Positions 1 to 8,300 of a DNA stretch of 11,845 bases are shown here, in pieces. The first letter of the stretch is position 1; the number at the start of each line of letters is the position of its first letter. A program made the position numbers and the translations under genes. Below the pieces are notes generated by a model. The model was not told where the DNA came from. It saw only the letters and a program-made list of their open reading frames with translations, and did no database searches. This DNA comes from Candidatus Krumholzibacteriota bacterium (GTDB taxonomy: Bacteria; Krumholzibacteriota; Krumholzibacteriia; Krumholzibacteriales; Krumholzibacteriaceae): assembly GCA_030630165.1 (NCBI GenBank), contig DAOVNN010000051.1, positions 1 to 11,845 of the forward strand. Reading direction: 5' to 3'.

Positions 1-1
1 C

Positions 2-1147
2 GGCGATACGTACAGCCTGAGCGCGTCGATCGTGGATGTCAACAGGGGCACGAGACTCAGCCCTATCAGGATCACGGTCTCAGGCAGAGACGAGGTGCTG
101 ATATCGGCAGTCGACGATATCTCCAGGCGGATACGAAAGGATCTCGGCGAATCGATGCAGTCTATCGAGAAGAGCGACAAAAACCTGGCGAAGGTGACGA
201 CTTCCTCGCTGGCGGCACTCGAACAGTACTCGATCGGGAGGGAGATTCACCGCAGCCCGCAGTCGTGGGAAGAGGTGATGGTCTTCTACAACAATGCCAT
301 CGAGATCGATTCGACATTTTCCGCGGCATATGCAGCCAGCGGGACCGTCTGCAATAACCTCGGCATGACGGAGAAGGCGAAGAATTACTACCTCAAGGCT
401 TACGAGTACAGCGATAACCTCACCGAGAGGGAGAAGTATCGCATCGTGGCGGAGTATTACAGTATTGTCGAGGAGGACCCTGGTAAGGCACTGAAGACCT
501 ACAGGGCGTTTCTCGAGATGTACCCCGATGATGTCGATGCGAGGAACAATCTCGGGTTGACCTACAGGATGCTCGGGAGGGATGATGAGGCTGCCGCCGA
601 GTTCTGGAAGACACTGGAGATCGATCCCTATCACATGCTGACATATAACAACCTCGTTATTCTCTATACCGACATCGAGCAGTATGACAGGGCGATCGAG
701 ACGGCGGATTCCTGCTCGACGATCGATCCGGATTATTCCGCTGTCTACAACTTCAAGGGGATCGCGTATGTGAAGATGGCCCGACATGAAGAGGCGCTGG
801 ACTCTTTCAGGAAATGTCTCTCACTCGACCCGGATAATTACTGGGCATTCTATCTTCTGGGAGATACGTATATCACGCTGGGCAGGTATGACGAAGCTGT
901 CACCGAACTGAACCGTGCGGTCAGGCTGGATCCTGATAATTATTATGCGCTCATCACCATGGCCAGGTTATATTCCCTGCGCGGTGAAACGGAGGAGTCC
1001 ATACAGTATCTCGTCAGGGCTGTCGACAGGGGATACGGCGACTACGATTACGTCAACGGCAGCAGTGACCTGGAGAATGCCAGGAAAGACCCGAGGATAG
1101 GAACTATACTGAACAGATTAAAAGGCGGGACCGATAATATTGAATGA
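2..1147 (+). CDS. TPR-repeat protein, C-terminal part (5' end outside window)
   Basis: The reading frame is open to the left edge (from base 2) and ends at TGA 1145-1147. A GTG at 32 is only an internal candidate, so the gene is 5'-truncated. Numbering from that GTG, residues 1-60 resemble the end of the beta-rich domain (FlgO/TolB-N-like: 'VDVNRGT', then 'ISRRIRKDLGES' and 'VTTSSLAALEQY') that precedes TPRs in bacterial Ser/Thr kinases, adenylate cyclases and CadC-like regulators. From about 63 to 337 there are roughly eight TPR units with the usual small/aromatic pattern, for example 'NNLGLTYRMLGRDDEAAAEF' and 'GDTYITLGRYDEAV', each closing in 'IDP/LDP'. The tail 'ENARKDPRIGTILNRL' is a common end for such arrays. 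TPRs bind protein partners; the catalytic or DNA-binding part, if any, lies upstream. The stop overlaps the next gene, so the two are probably co-transcribed. The TPR call is firm; the kinase or regulator identity is inferred. Confidence 0.85.
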   Translation, partial: GDTYSLSASIVDVNRGTRLSPIRITVSGRDEVLISAVDDISRRIRKDLGESMQSIEKSDKNLAKVTTSSLAALEQYSIGREIHRSPQSWEEVMVFYNNAIEIDSTFSAAYAASGTVCNNLGMTEKAKNYYLKAYEYSDNLTEREKYRIVAEYYSIVEEDPGKALKTYRAFLEMYPDDVDARNNLGLTYRMLGRDDEAAAEFWKTLEIDPYHMLTYNNLVILYTDIEQYDRAIETADSCSTIDPDYSAVYNFKGIAYVKMARHEEALDSFRKCLSLDPDNYWAFYLLGDTYITLGRYDEAVTELNRAVRLDPDNYYALITMARLYSLRGETEESIQYLVRAVDRGYGDYDYVNGSSDLENARKDPRIGTILNRLKGGTDNIE

Positions 1148-2231
1148 CAACAGATCGATCCTGCCTGTGGACAGGGAACAGACGAAGGCAATTCTGCCCT
1201 CGACGTCAAAGGTCCGGCAGGGGGTGCGGATCTTCCTTGTCCTGACCGTGCTGGGTCTTGTCTTCGTGCTGTACAGGTCGTCATTCGCGGGGAGTATCGA
1301 GAGCCTCACCGGATTCATCTGGCAGTACCTTGTGCTCGCACTGGTTCTTGTTTTCTTTGACTGGTTCCTGGCTGGACTGCGTATCTATGTTTTCGCTGTA
1401 AAACTCCAACCCGGCATCTCATTCTTCGGGTGTGTCCGCGCCGGTCTCGCGAACATCTTCATGGGAGGCATCACACCTTCCCAGACCGGTGGTGGGCCGG
1501 GTCAGATTTATGTCCTCTACAAGGAAGGGATGCCCGTCTTCGACGCGATGGTCGTCAGTTTCCTGAGCGCTTTTCTTGGAACAGTGCTGTTTTTGCCCCT
1601 GTGCAGTCTGCTCTTTCTCGTGTTTTTCGAGCCTGTCACGGTCGACTTCCGTCTTCACTACCTTCTTTCGGGATCGTTCGCGATATTCCTGTTCTTTATA
1701 GCTCTCGCGGTCGCAGGGCTGGTCAATCCGGGGTTTGTGAAGCAGTCGACGAGGTTTGTCGCCGGACTGATATCACCGGTGAACCACTGGCTCGACCGGA
1801 AGGGATATCTCGAAGCAGCCGACAAGATCGTCGATCGCTATAACACAATGATGAAGTTTTTCCTCGCGAAGGGAAAGTCGGCATTCGTCATCGGATTCAT
1901 TCTGTCCGCGGCGATTTATATAAACAAGTTTACAATCGCCTGGGTCGTGCTGCGGGGGATGGGGATCGATGCCCCCTTCCTCGAGGTGATATATACCCAG
2001 CTGATTCTGATAATGATCTTCTACTTCGCTCCGTCGCCTGGCGCGGCAGGACTTGCTGAGATAAGCGCCGCTGAAGTGATGAAGGGCATTATCCCAGCGC
2101 AATACATTGGCGCTTACGTGCTCCTGTGGAGACTCTTTACGCTGCTGATCGGTCTCGGAGCGGGAGCGCTGGTAATGATGCGCTATTTCTACAGGGGCCG
2201 GAAGGAGCAGCAACCAGCGGACATTGGATAA
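1140..2231 (+). CDS. Lysylphosphatidylglycerol synthase TM / UPF0104 family membrane protein
   Basis: A polytopic inner-membrane protein of 363 residues with about seven hydrophobic segments (near 29-46, 61-83, 136-164, 175-195, 247-270, 283-300 and 322-347). Two family landmarks are visible: 'ITPSQTGGGPGQIY' at 111-124, typical of the LPG_synthase_TM (AglD/YbhN-like) family, and 'FAPSPGAAGLAE' at 296-307, matching its second Pro/Gly-rich loop. Relatives form the flippase-like membrane half of lysyl-phosphatidylglycerol synthases or stand alone. No soluble aminoacyl-transferase domain follows, so this is the stand-alone type and its substrate is unknown. The TTG start at 1140 overlaps the preceding stop by 8 bp, implying translational coupling; 'GGCGGGA' about ten bases upstream is a mediocre ribosome site. 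A GTG at 1167 is the main alternative but has no better site. The positively charged N-terminus before the first membrane segment fits an inside location. Confidence 0.88.
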   Translation: MNDNRSILPVDREQTKAILPSTSKVRQGVRIFLVLTVLGLVFVLYRSSFAGSIESLTGFIWQYLVLALVLVFFDWFLAGLRIYVFAVKLQPGISFFGCVRAGLANIFMGGITPSQTGGGPGQIYVLYKEGMPVFDAMVVSFLSAFLGTVLFLPLCSLLFLVFFEPVTVDFRLHYLLSGSFAIFLFFIALAVAGLVNPGFVKQSTRFVAGLISPVNHWLDRKGYLEAADKIVDRYNTMMKFFLAKGKSAFVIGFILSAAIYINKFTIAWVVLRGMGIDAPFLEVIYTQLILIMIFYFAPSPGAAGLAEISAAEVMKGIIPAQYIGAYVLLWRLFTLLIGLGAGALVMMRYFYRGRKEQQPADIG

Positions 2232-2513
2232 TGTAAATAACCAACAGGCTTTATAGGTAGTTCTCATTACGATTTCTATTGAAAAACGATTCTTCTTCTG
2301 ATATCATTCCGCACGTTAAAGCGGCTTTTATTTTCTAGCCAGTTCTGGCAAACAATTGCGGTTCGGATTGCAAGGATCTCTTCCCGGCTGTTGAAAATCC
2401 GGCATCAGATCCAACAGGTGAGGTGTGTCCTGAACATGGGGTATGCCTGACCTGAAAGAGTATTAATCAGACGTGACTTGCCACGAGTTGACTTCAGTGG
2501 AGGGGAAATCACC
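2232..2513. other. Intergenic region, 282 bp, upstream of lipase-like gene
   Basis: The region is AT-richer than the genes and presumably holds the 3' end of the upstream operon and the promoter of the hydrolase gene. I found no convincing hairpin terminator after 2231 and no well-spaced -35/-10 pair; TATTAA at 2461-2466 is an isolated -10-like hexamer. A GG-N9-GC arrangement at 2347-2359 is one base short of a sigma54 site. No small gene with a good ribosome site was seen. Confidence 0.5.
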
Positions 2514-3941
2514 ATGAAAAGATTCTTTGCTCTGACGGTTCTTGCCCTGCTCATCGTTGTGTCATGCAGTAACGAGAGGGGAGTCGAACCGCTCGAGAAC
2601 CAGGGATCGTCCTCGCTCAATCTAGACCCCGAGTACCTTGCCGCGGAGATCATAGCTGAAACGGGCTGGCTCGATGCTGATGGAGAGCTCCGTACACCGG
2701 AAGGATGCGGAAATATCATCGGGATGGAGCGCGAGGAAGTCGCTCCCGGAATCGCTCATTACAGCTATACACTCAAGATAGGTGAAGGCGACTACGACGT
2801 GATCGGTCTGCACCGTGTCGTGAAGGAAGGCAGGCCCTACAAGCCGATCAAGACCTGCCAGAACGTTTTTATTCAGCATGGAGACGGTGTCGGTTTCGAG
2901 GGTGTCTTTCTCTATGGAACAGTGTCTCCCAGTATTCCCGGCGACCATGCTTTCGCGATATATCTCGCCCAGAACGATATTGACGTCTGGGGCATTGACC
3001 AGAACTGGATACTTGTTCCGCAGGGAACGACCGATTTCTCGTTCATGGCAGACTGGGGGATGCAGAACCAGATCGAGAACCTCGATGTTGCCATATCCAT
3101 CGCCAGGTTCACGCGCTTGATGACTGGCGGCGGCCCCGGTAAGATGCTGCTGCTCGGCTACAGCAGCGGAGCCGCGACTGGATATTCCTACCTGAACTGG
3201 GAAACACAGAGGGATGAGAAGTGCAGAAACGTCCGAGGCTATATACCTGTCGACATGGCGTTCAAGACAGATGACCCCGGCCTGCTTGGGACAGGCTGTT
3301 ATTTTGCAGGCGCCAAGCAGGTTGCGTATGAAGGCGGCCAGTACGGCGATCCCGTATACTTCGCCCCGTTAGGATATCTCGCGATGACCGATCCGGACGG
3401 CGGATCACCGATCGTTCCGGGATTCACCAATTACCAGGTCGCGATGGTATATGGCGCCGCGACGTTTATGTTGTCCCCGTTAACCCCGACCTATCATTTC
3501 CTGGCTGGCACGTATGACGAGTACGGTATGCCGGACGGCTTCCAGTTCAACACGGACCAGGGGTGGTTCGAGTTCATGGTGACAGGCTGTGCGTATGAAG
3601 CGACGCTGTTCGAGGTGGACTACCTCAATACCATAGGCGACTGCGTGGACGTGCCGTTTGACGACCATCTCGGTGATGTCTGCATTCCCATCCTGAATGT
3701 CGGATCGGCAGGCGGGATGGGGAATTACAGTGAGTATACTCTCTCGCTTCTCGGGAGCACCGATGTGACGAGCTTCGTCGTTTCGCTCTATCCGCCCGAA
3801 TACGTGGTGGCGGATTTCGGTCACATCGATCTTTTCACCGCCAACAATGCTGAGGGTCTCGTCTGGATGCCGGTCCTCGACTGGATCGTCGACCATTCGT
3901 GCAGGTATGGCAAGGCGGATCAGTCCTGGACGAAGGAATGA
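2514..3941 (+). CDS. Lipoprotein with alpha/beta-hydrolase (lipase-like) fold
   Basis: A 475-residue exported hydrolase. The ATG at 2514 is preceded by GGAGGGG (2499-2505) at 8 nt and begins a lipoprotein signal: 'MKRFF', hydrophobic residues 5-16, then lipobox V-V-S-C with lipidated Cys18. A TTG at 2478 in frame would spoil the signal, so it is rejected. Hydrolase landmarks: beta-strand and turn 'NVFIQHGDGVGFEG' (117-130); 'DVWGIDQN' (157-164), the acid-lipase-like strand; nucleophile elbow G-Y-S-S-G at 215-219 with Ser217 as probable nucleophile; and 'DFGHIDLF' at 434-441 with His437 as probable catalytic base, a typical lipase/abhydrolase ending. The catalytic acid is not obvious: the strand 'IPILNVG' (391-397) is not followed by the usual Asp. 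Likely substrates are esters or lipids, but this is only family inference. It is flanked by an upstream gap of 282 bp and a downstream terminator, so it is probably monocistronic. Confidence 0.85.
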   Translation: MKRFFALTVLALLIVVSCSNERGVEPLENQGSSSLNLDPEYLAAEIIAETGWLDADGELRTPEGCGNIIGMEREEVAPGIAHYSYTLKIGEGDYDVIGLHRVVKEGRPYKPIKTCQNVFIQHGDGVGFEGVFLYGTVSPSIPGDHAFAIYLAQNDIDVWGIDQNWILVPQGTTDFSFMADWGMQNQIENLDVAISIARFTRLMTGGGPGKMLLLGYSSGAATGYSYLNWETQRDEKCRNVRGYIPVDMAFKTDDPGLLGTGCYFAGAKQVAYEGGQYGDPVYFAPLGYLAMTDPDGGSPIVPGFTNYQVAMVYGAATFMLSPLTPTYHFLAGTYDEYGMPDGFQFNTDQGWFEFMVTGCAYEATLFEVDYLNTIGDCVDVPFDDHLGDVCIPILNVGSAGGMGNYSEYTLSLLGSTDVTSFVVSLYPPEYVVADFGHIDLFTANNAEGLVWMPVLDWIVDHSCRYGKADQSWTKE

Positions 3942-3992
3942 TCGATCAGTTATAAGATGCTTCTCGGAACCATGTTATCCGTGTGAGCATTA

Positions 3993-4028
3993 AAAAGCCC
4001 TCTCCGGAGAGATCCGGAGGGGGCTTTT
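3993..4028. terminator. Bidirectional intrinsic terminator between convergent genes
   Basis: Left arm 3993-4008 and right arm 4013-4028 pair over 16 positions, with one T-G wobble, around a GAGA loop (4009-4012). A-tract and T-tract flanks give U-runs in both directions: four U on the + transcript, five on the - transcript. It sits between the stop of the + lipase-like gene (3941) and the stop of the - beta-helix gene (4049), so it can end both. Confidence 0.92.
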
Positions 4029-4048
4029 GATGTCCGATGGTATCTCGT

Positions 4049-5158
4049 CTACTGCCGGTGCATCTTCTTGATGGCGCCCCAGCTCTCTTCTTCAGTGCCT
4101 ACGACGCCGCAGCCGGCATAATCTTTCGCTCCCATTACCCCGCAGGATGCGGTGAATACGGGGGAGTTCGAGTCGAGCGTCCAGGGATCGGACGGGTTGT
4201 ATTCAGCGCAGAACATCGGGTCCATGCTTACGTTGTTGTTGATGCCGAAGTATCCATTTATCGGGCTGTTCCAGTCTCCGCCGGCGTTTCCGAAGAAATC
4301 ACAGCAGGCTATTGTGTATATCTGCGCCGTTCCGCCGTACGATCCGCCGGTCATGCTCAGCGCGATGATGGTGTGATCGATGCCTATAAAGCCGCTGCTG
4401 TAGTTGTATATCCCTCCGCCGCCCGAGTTGGCGCTGTTCTGCACCAGGGTGCAGCTGAAGACGTAGGTCCCGGGAGTGTTGTTGTAGATGCCGCCGCCGA
4501 AATTATCGGCTGAATTATCCGCGATCACGCATTCCCTGACGGTGATGCTGCTGGCAGTGTAAAGATAGAGGCCGGCGCCTGTCTCCGAGGTGTTTCCCGT
4601 GAAGTCGCATCGATTGACAGTGAGTGAGCCTCCTGCGAAGTAGAGCCCTCCGCCGTACCTGCCGTAGTTGTCTGTCAGGGCGCAATCCTCGACTGTGTAT
4701 GTGCCGTTGGAGACATATATTCCACCACCGTGGCCTGAAGCGGAGTTCATATCGAACCTGCAGTTCTCTATCTGCAGCCATGAGATGTCGGCGTAGATTC
4801 CGCCTCCCTGCGTCGCGGAACCGTCCCTGAAAGATATTCCTCTGACAATCGACAGGGCGGAAGATGTGCTGGAGAAGTTCAAGCCCTGGAATCCGCCGAG
4901 TTCGAGAATACATGAGTTGTAATCGTCGCTCTCTGAGAAGATGTAGAGATTCATTCCTGATATTGATATATCACGGTTGCCCGGTCCGGTAAACGTTCCG
5001 CCGGCGAGCAGGATCGTATCACCTGCGGTCGATGCCATCACGGCGGTCTGGATGGTCGGCTGGTCACCCGTTCCATCCGGACGCACTAGAATCGTTGCAC
5101 CCGATACAGGAGCTGACAAGAGGGCGAGAATCATGGTGGAAAACAGCAGGTTGCGCAT
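4049..5158 (-). CDS. Secreted right-handed beta-helix protein (GGGIY/polymorphic-OMP-type repeats)
   Basis: A 369-residue exported protein. The ATG at 5158 has GGGAGG (5168-5163) 4 nt upstream; residues 1-20 form a signal peptide with probable cleavage at 'PVSG|ATIL'. The early segment 'PDGTGDQPTIQTAVMASTAGDTILLAGGTF' region (27-56) is the standard opening of pectate-lyase-like beta-helices. Six rungs follow, marked by GGGIY/GGGLY/GAGLY at 118, 144, 169, 194, 221 and 247, each about 25-27 residues apart, with the accompanying 'N-S-A' turns of chlamydial-type polymorphic OMP repeats. A Cys recurs at the same rung position (133, 159, 184, 210, 236). The C-terminal part holds 'DPMFC', 'DSNSPVF' and paired Cys, then the short tail 'ESWGAIKKMHRQ'. 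No enzyme active site is recognisable; surface binding or adhesion is a guess. It has its own promoter and sits between two similar terminators. Confidence 0.87.
   Translation of the reverse strand: MRNLLFSTMILALLSAPVSGATILVRPDGTGDQPTIQTAVMASTAGDTILLAGGTFTGPGNRDISISGMNLYIFSESDDYNSCILELGGFQGLNFSSTSSALSIVRGISFRDGSATQGGGIYADISWLQIENCRFDMNSASGHGGGIYVSNGTYTVEDCALTDNYGRYGGGLYFAGGSLTVNRCDFTGNTSETGAGLYLYTASSITVRECVIADNSADNFGGGIYNNTPGTYVFSCTLVQNSANSGGGGIYNYSSGFIGIDHTIIALSMTGGSYGGTAQIYTIACCDFFGNAGGDWNSPINGYFGINNNVSMDPMFCAEYNPSDPWTLDSNSPVFTASCGVMGAKDYAGCGVVGTEEESWGAIKKMHRQ
4406..4807 (-). repeat. Coding region of six beta-helix rungs
   Basis: This stretch encodes six consecutive GGG(I/L)Y rungs (residues 118-251) with a period of 25-27 residues, i.e. 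about 75-81 bp. The repeats are clear at protein level but diverged at DNA level, so the array is old and not a recent tandem expansion. Confidence 0.85.
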
Positions 5159-5197
5159 CGTTCCTCCCTTTACACACGAATTTTCAGATGTTACGTC

Positions 5198-5227
5198 ATT
5201 ATACTACAGAAAGGGCCGGAAATTCAA
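5198..5227 (-). promoter_or_regulatory. Sigma70-like promoter of the beta-helix gene
   Basis: Reading the - strand, TTGAAT (5227-5222) is followed by an 18-nt spacer and a perfect TATAAT (5203-5198). Transcription would begin near 5190, leaving a leader of about 30 nt that contains the ribosome site before ATG 5158. It lies between the terminator of the upstream tricorn gene and the start codon, which supports independent transcription. Confidence 0.65.
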
Positions 5228-5263
5228 GACCATAGGGAATTTGCAGCTTATAATCGTTATTGA

Positions 5264-5296
5264 AAAACCCCCTCCGGGATTCCCGGAGAGGGCTTT
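5264..5296 (-). terminator. Intrinsic terminator of the tricorn-type protease gene
   Basis: On the - strand the arms (5296-5282 and 5278-5264) pair around a 3-nt loop: seven G+C-rich pairs next to the loop, one mismatch, three G-C pairs, one more mismatch, then A-T pairs. A run of five U closes it. It lies about 75 nt after the stop codon at 5370 and upstream of the beta-helix promoter. The sequence closely matches the hairpin at 3993-4028. Confidence 0.88.
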
Positions 5297-5369
5297 CATC
5301 CGCAGGCGTTCCGCCGCTGCTCAACCGGCGTGCCCTGCTTCGCTCAGCGATCTTGCTGCTTCGCTTTTA

Positions 5370-8300
5370 TCAGCTCTTGTCGGGATCCGCAGGCTTCTTC
5401 CAGGTCTTCTTCGGCGGATCCTCGGCGATCTTGTTCATAAGGTACTCGATCGTTTTCTCGAGCTGCGGGTCTCTGCCACTGACGACTTCGTCGGGCATGT
5501 TGTCGACCTCGATGTCTGGAGTGATGCCGTACCCTTCAACGTCCCATTCGCCGTCGGTGTTGATGAACCCGATCGTCGGTACGGTTACCATGCCGCCGTC
5601 GACCAGTGGGGTATTACGGTTCATTCCGACAAGTCCGCCCCATGTCCGCTTTCCGACCAGGGGACCGAGGCCCGCCTGACGGAACATGTAGGGGAAGGCG
5701 TCTCCGCCGGAGCCGGCATACTCGTTTATCACGCATGCGAGATGTCCGGTGGGGCTGCTCATCGGGAACCTTCGGATCGTTCCGTAGCGCGATCCCCAGA
5801 GGCTCTTGAGTTCCCTGCCCAGCCTGTCTACAAAGAGCGAGGGCATCCAGCCGCCGCTGTTGTAGCGGACATCGATGACGATCCCGTCCATGCTGGACTG
5901 CGGGAAGAACTGCCGCCCGAACTCGTAGAGCCCGGTGATGGCGGTGCTCGGTACGTGAACGTAGCCGATTCTCCCGTCGGAGGCCGCGAGGCATTTCTGC
6001 CTGTTGCCTTCCACCCAGTCCTCGTAACGCAGGTTGATGTCGGCTGCTACCGGTACGACGGTCCACTCCCTGGCGTCCTTGCCGTTCGCTTCCTTACTCA
6101 CCTTGATAACGGTCTGGTGACCGGTGGTGTTGGCAAGCAGATCAAACGGGTTGACCGGGTACTTCAGCTCGACGCCGTTGATCGCTATGAGGTATTCGCC
6201 CTCATTGATGTCGAGGCCGGGCTGGTTGAGAGGAGCGGTGAACAGCGGCTCCCAGTTGCGTCCCTTGTAGATCTTGGAGAAGCGGTATCGTCCGCTCTTT
6301 TTGTCGATCTCGAAGTCGCAGCCGAGTTTGCCGTTCGAGACTCTCGGGCTCCTGGGATAGTAGTCCCCGCCGCCGACGTACGAATGGCCGATGTTCAGTT
6401 CACCGATCATTTCGCCGATGATGTAGTTCAGGTCACCCCTTGTCGTCAGATAGGGGAGAAGCGCTTCGTAGCGTTTCTTTATCTTCTTCCAGTTGACGCC
6501 GTGCATGTTATCGACGTAGAAGAAGTCACGCTCGAATCTCCAGGCCTCGTAGAACATCTGCTTCCACTCTTCCATCGGATCGAGCTTCATCCTGAGGTTC
6601 TGCGTATTGATCTTGTCGTCGCCGACCTTCTTGCCGGGGGCGATATCTATAATGCCGTACTGGCCCCGGGCCGAGTAGATCAGCTTCTTGCCGTCGGCGG
6701 AGATATCGTAACCGGTGATCCCCGAGATGACGGTCTTGGACTCGCGTTTCTTGAGGTCGAAGTATTTGATGACGCCCGAGAACTGCCCGTTCGGCGGACC
6801 GTACGTCATTGTCGGCTGGCTGAACTGGGCGTAGAGGAGCTTGTCCTCGAGACCGACCAGGCCGGCAAAATTGCCCGATCCTACGGGGAGGACTACGAGT
6901 CTGCCTTCCAGCCCGTCAAGATCGATCTCGACGCTCTTGTCTTCCTCGGCTTCCTCTTTCTTGTCTCCGTCCTTTTTATCTTTATCTTTGTCGTCTTCCT
7001 CGTCTGCCTTTTCTTCCTTCTTTTCCTCGTCGTCGTTCTCGTCCTCCTTCTCGTCCTCCTTTATCTCGATCTCATCGCTCTCGGGAGCGAGAGGGGAGGG
7101 GGTGTCGGCCTTGAGGGTGACGACGCAGATGACCGAGGGGGTCTCATACTTCACGTCGAATTCGAAGTTATGGAACGAGAAGTTGATCGAGCGGTCGGAA
7201 ACGAAATAGAGATACTTTCCGCCCGGATCGAAGGACGGGTTGTAATCGTTGTGCATGTCGCCGGTGACCTTGTGCGCAACGCCTTCGTCTATGTTATACA
7301 GGTAGATCGATGAATAGCTGTCCTCGTTGTTCTTCGCGTAGGCGATCCACTTCGAGTCTTCCGCCCACGTGTAACTGTTGATATCAAAAAGAGGGTCCTC
7401 GTCGATCACGACGATCTTTTTTGCCTCGATATCGATGTAGTAAAGCTGGTACGTCTCATCGTGGAAGAGGATCTTCTCGCTGTCGGGCGACCAGTGGATG
7501 AGCCAGGGGTAGTTGCCCAGGCCCTTCGTTATCTGGTTCTTTTCGCCTGTGCCGTCCGACTTCATCGTGTAGATCTCGTACTCACCTGATTTATCGGAGA
7601 GGTAAGCAACCCACTTTCCATCCGGCGAATACGCGGGGCTGCGTTCGCGTACACCAGATGTGTTAGTAAGGTTGCGCACCTCCCCCTTCTCGGCGGGGAC
7701 GGTGAAGATCTCGCCCCTGGCGCCGAAAATAGCTCTTTTACCTGTACGCGAAACATTGAAATACCTGATGTTGCGCGAGGCGTTTACAAATCGGGGCCTA
7801 CGCCACGAGTGATCACTCGGTATTGTTACCTTGATCCTGTTCGACTTTTCGGTATTGAGGTCCAGTACGTAGAGGTAACCTCCGTTCTCGTAGACGATCG
7901 AGTCGCCGCCGAGACTGGGGAATTTTACATCGTATTCCTTGTGGTTGGTCAGCTTGGTGATCTTGCGCGATTCGAGCTCGAGGCAGTAGATGTTCATCGT
8001 GTGTTCACGGTCAGATATGAAGTAGATCTTGTCGCCGTGCCACATCGGGAAGGCGTCGGTGCCCTCGAATACGGTCAGTTTCGCTGATTCGTTCTTCTCG
8101 AAATCGTAGAGCCAGATATCCTGGGCCATTCCACCCTTGTACCTCTTCCAGGTCCGGAATTCCCGGCTCATCCTGTTGTAAGCGATCTTCGTTCCGTCAG
8201 CTGAATAGGAGGTGAGCTCCCCCTCGAAGAGGGGAAGCGCCTCGGGATATCCGCCTCCGGTGCCGATCGTAAAGAGCTTCATGTAGCGCGGGCCTGGATT

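Noticed and set aside
80..787. 235-codon - strand open frame
   Set aside because: It is antisense to the TPR-coding region, where the + strand shows repeated TPR consensus.
2346..2360. Possible sigma54 promoter (TGGCAA...TTGCG)
   Set aside because: GG and GC are separated by 9 instead of the required 10 bases, and the -24 element is imperfect.
2478..2513. Upstream TTG start for the lipase-like gene
   Set aside because: It would place 12 non-hydrophobic residues before the lipoprotein signal, whereas the ATG at 2514 has a strong, well-spaced ribosome site.
6841..7209. Ser-rich 122-codon + strand open frame
   Set aside because: It is the complement of the Glu/Asp/Lys insert of the tricorn gene; the serine runs are simply the reverse reading of GAA/GAG/GAC codons.
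4977..7313. 778-codon open frame on the + strand
   Set aside because: It lies antisense to the tricorn gene and to the start of the beta-helix gene. Its product has no recognisable domain, while the opposite strand encodes well-defined families with ribosome sites and signal peptides.
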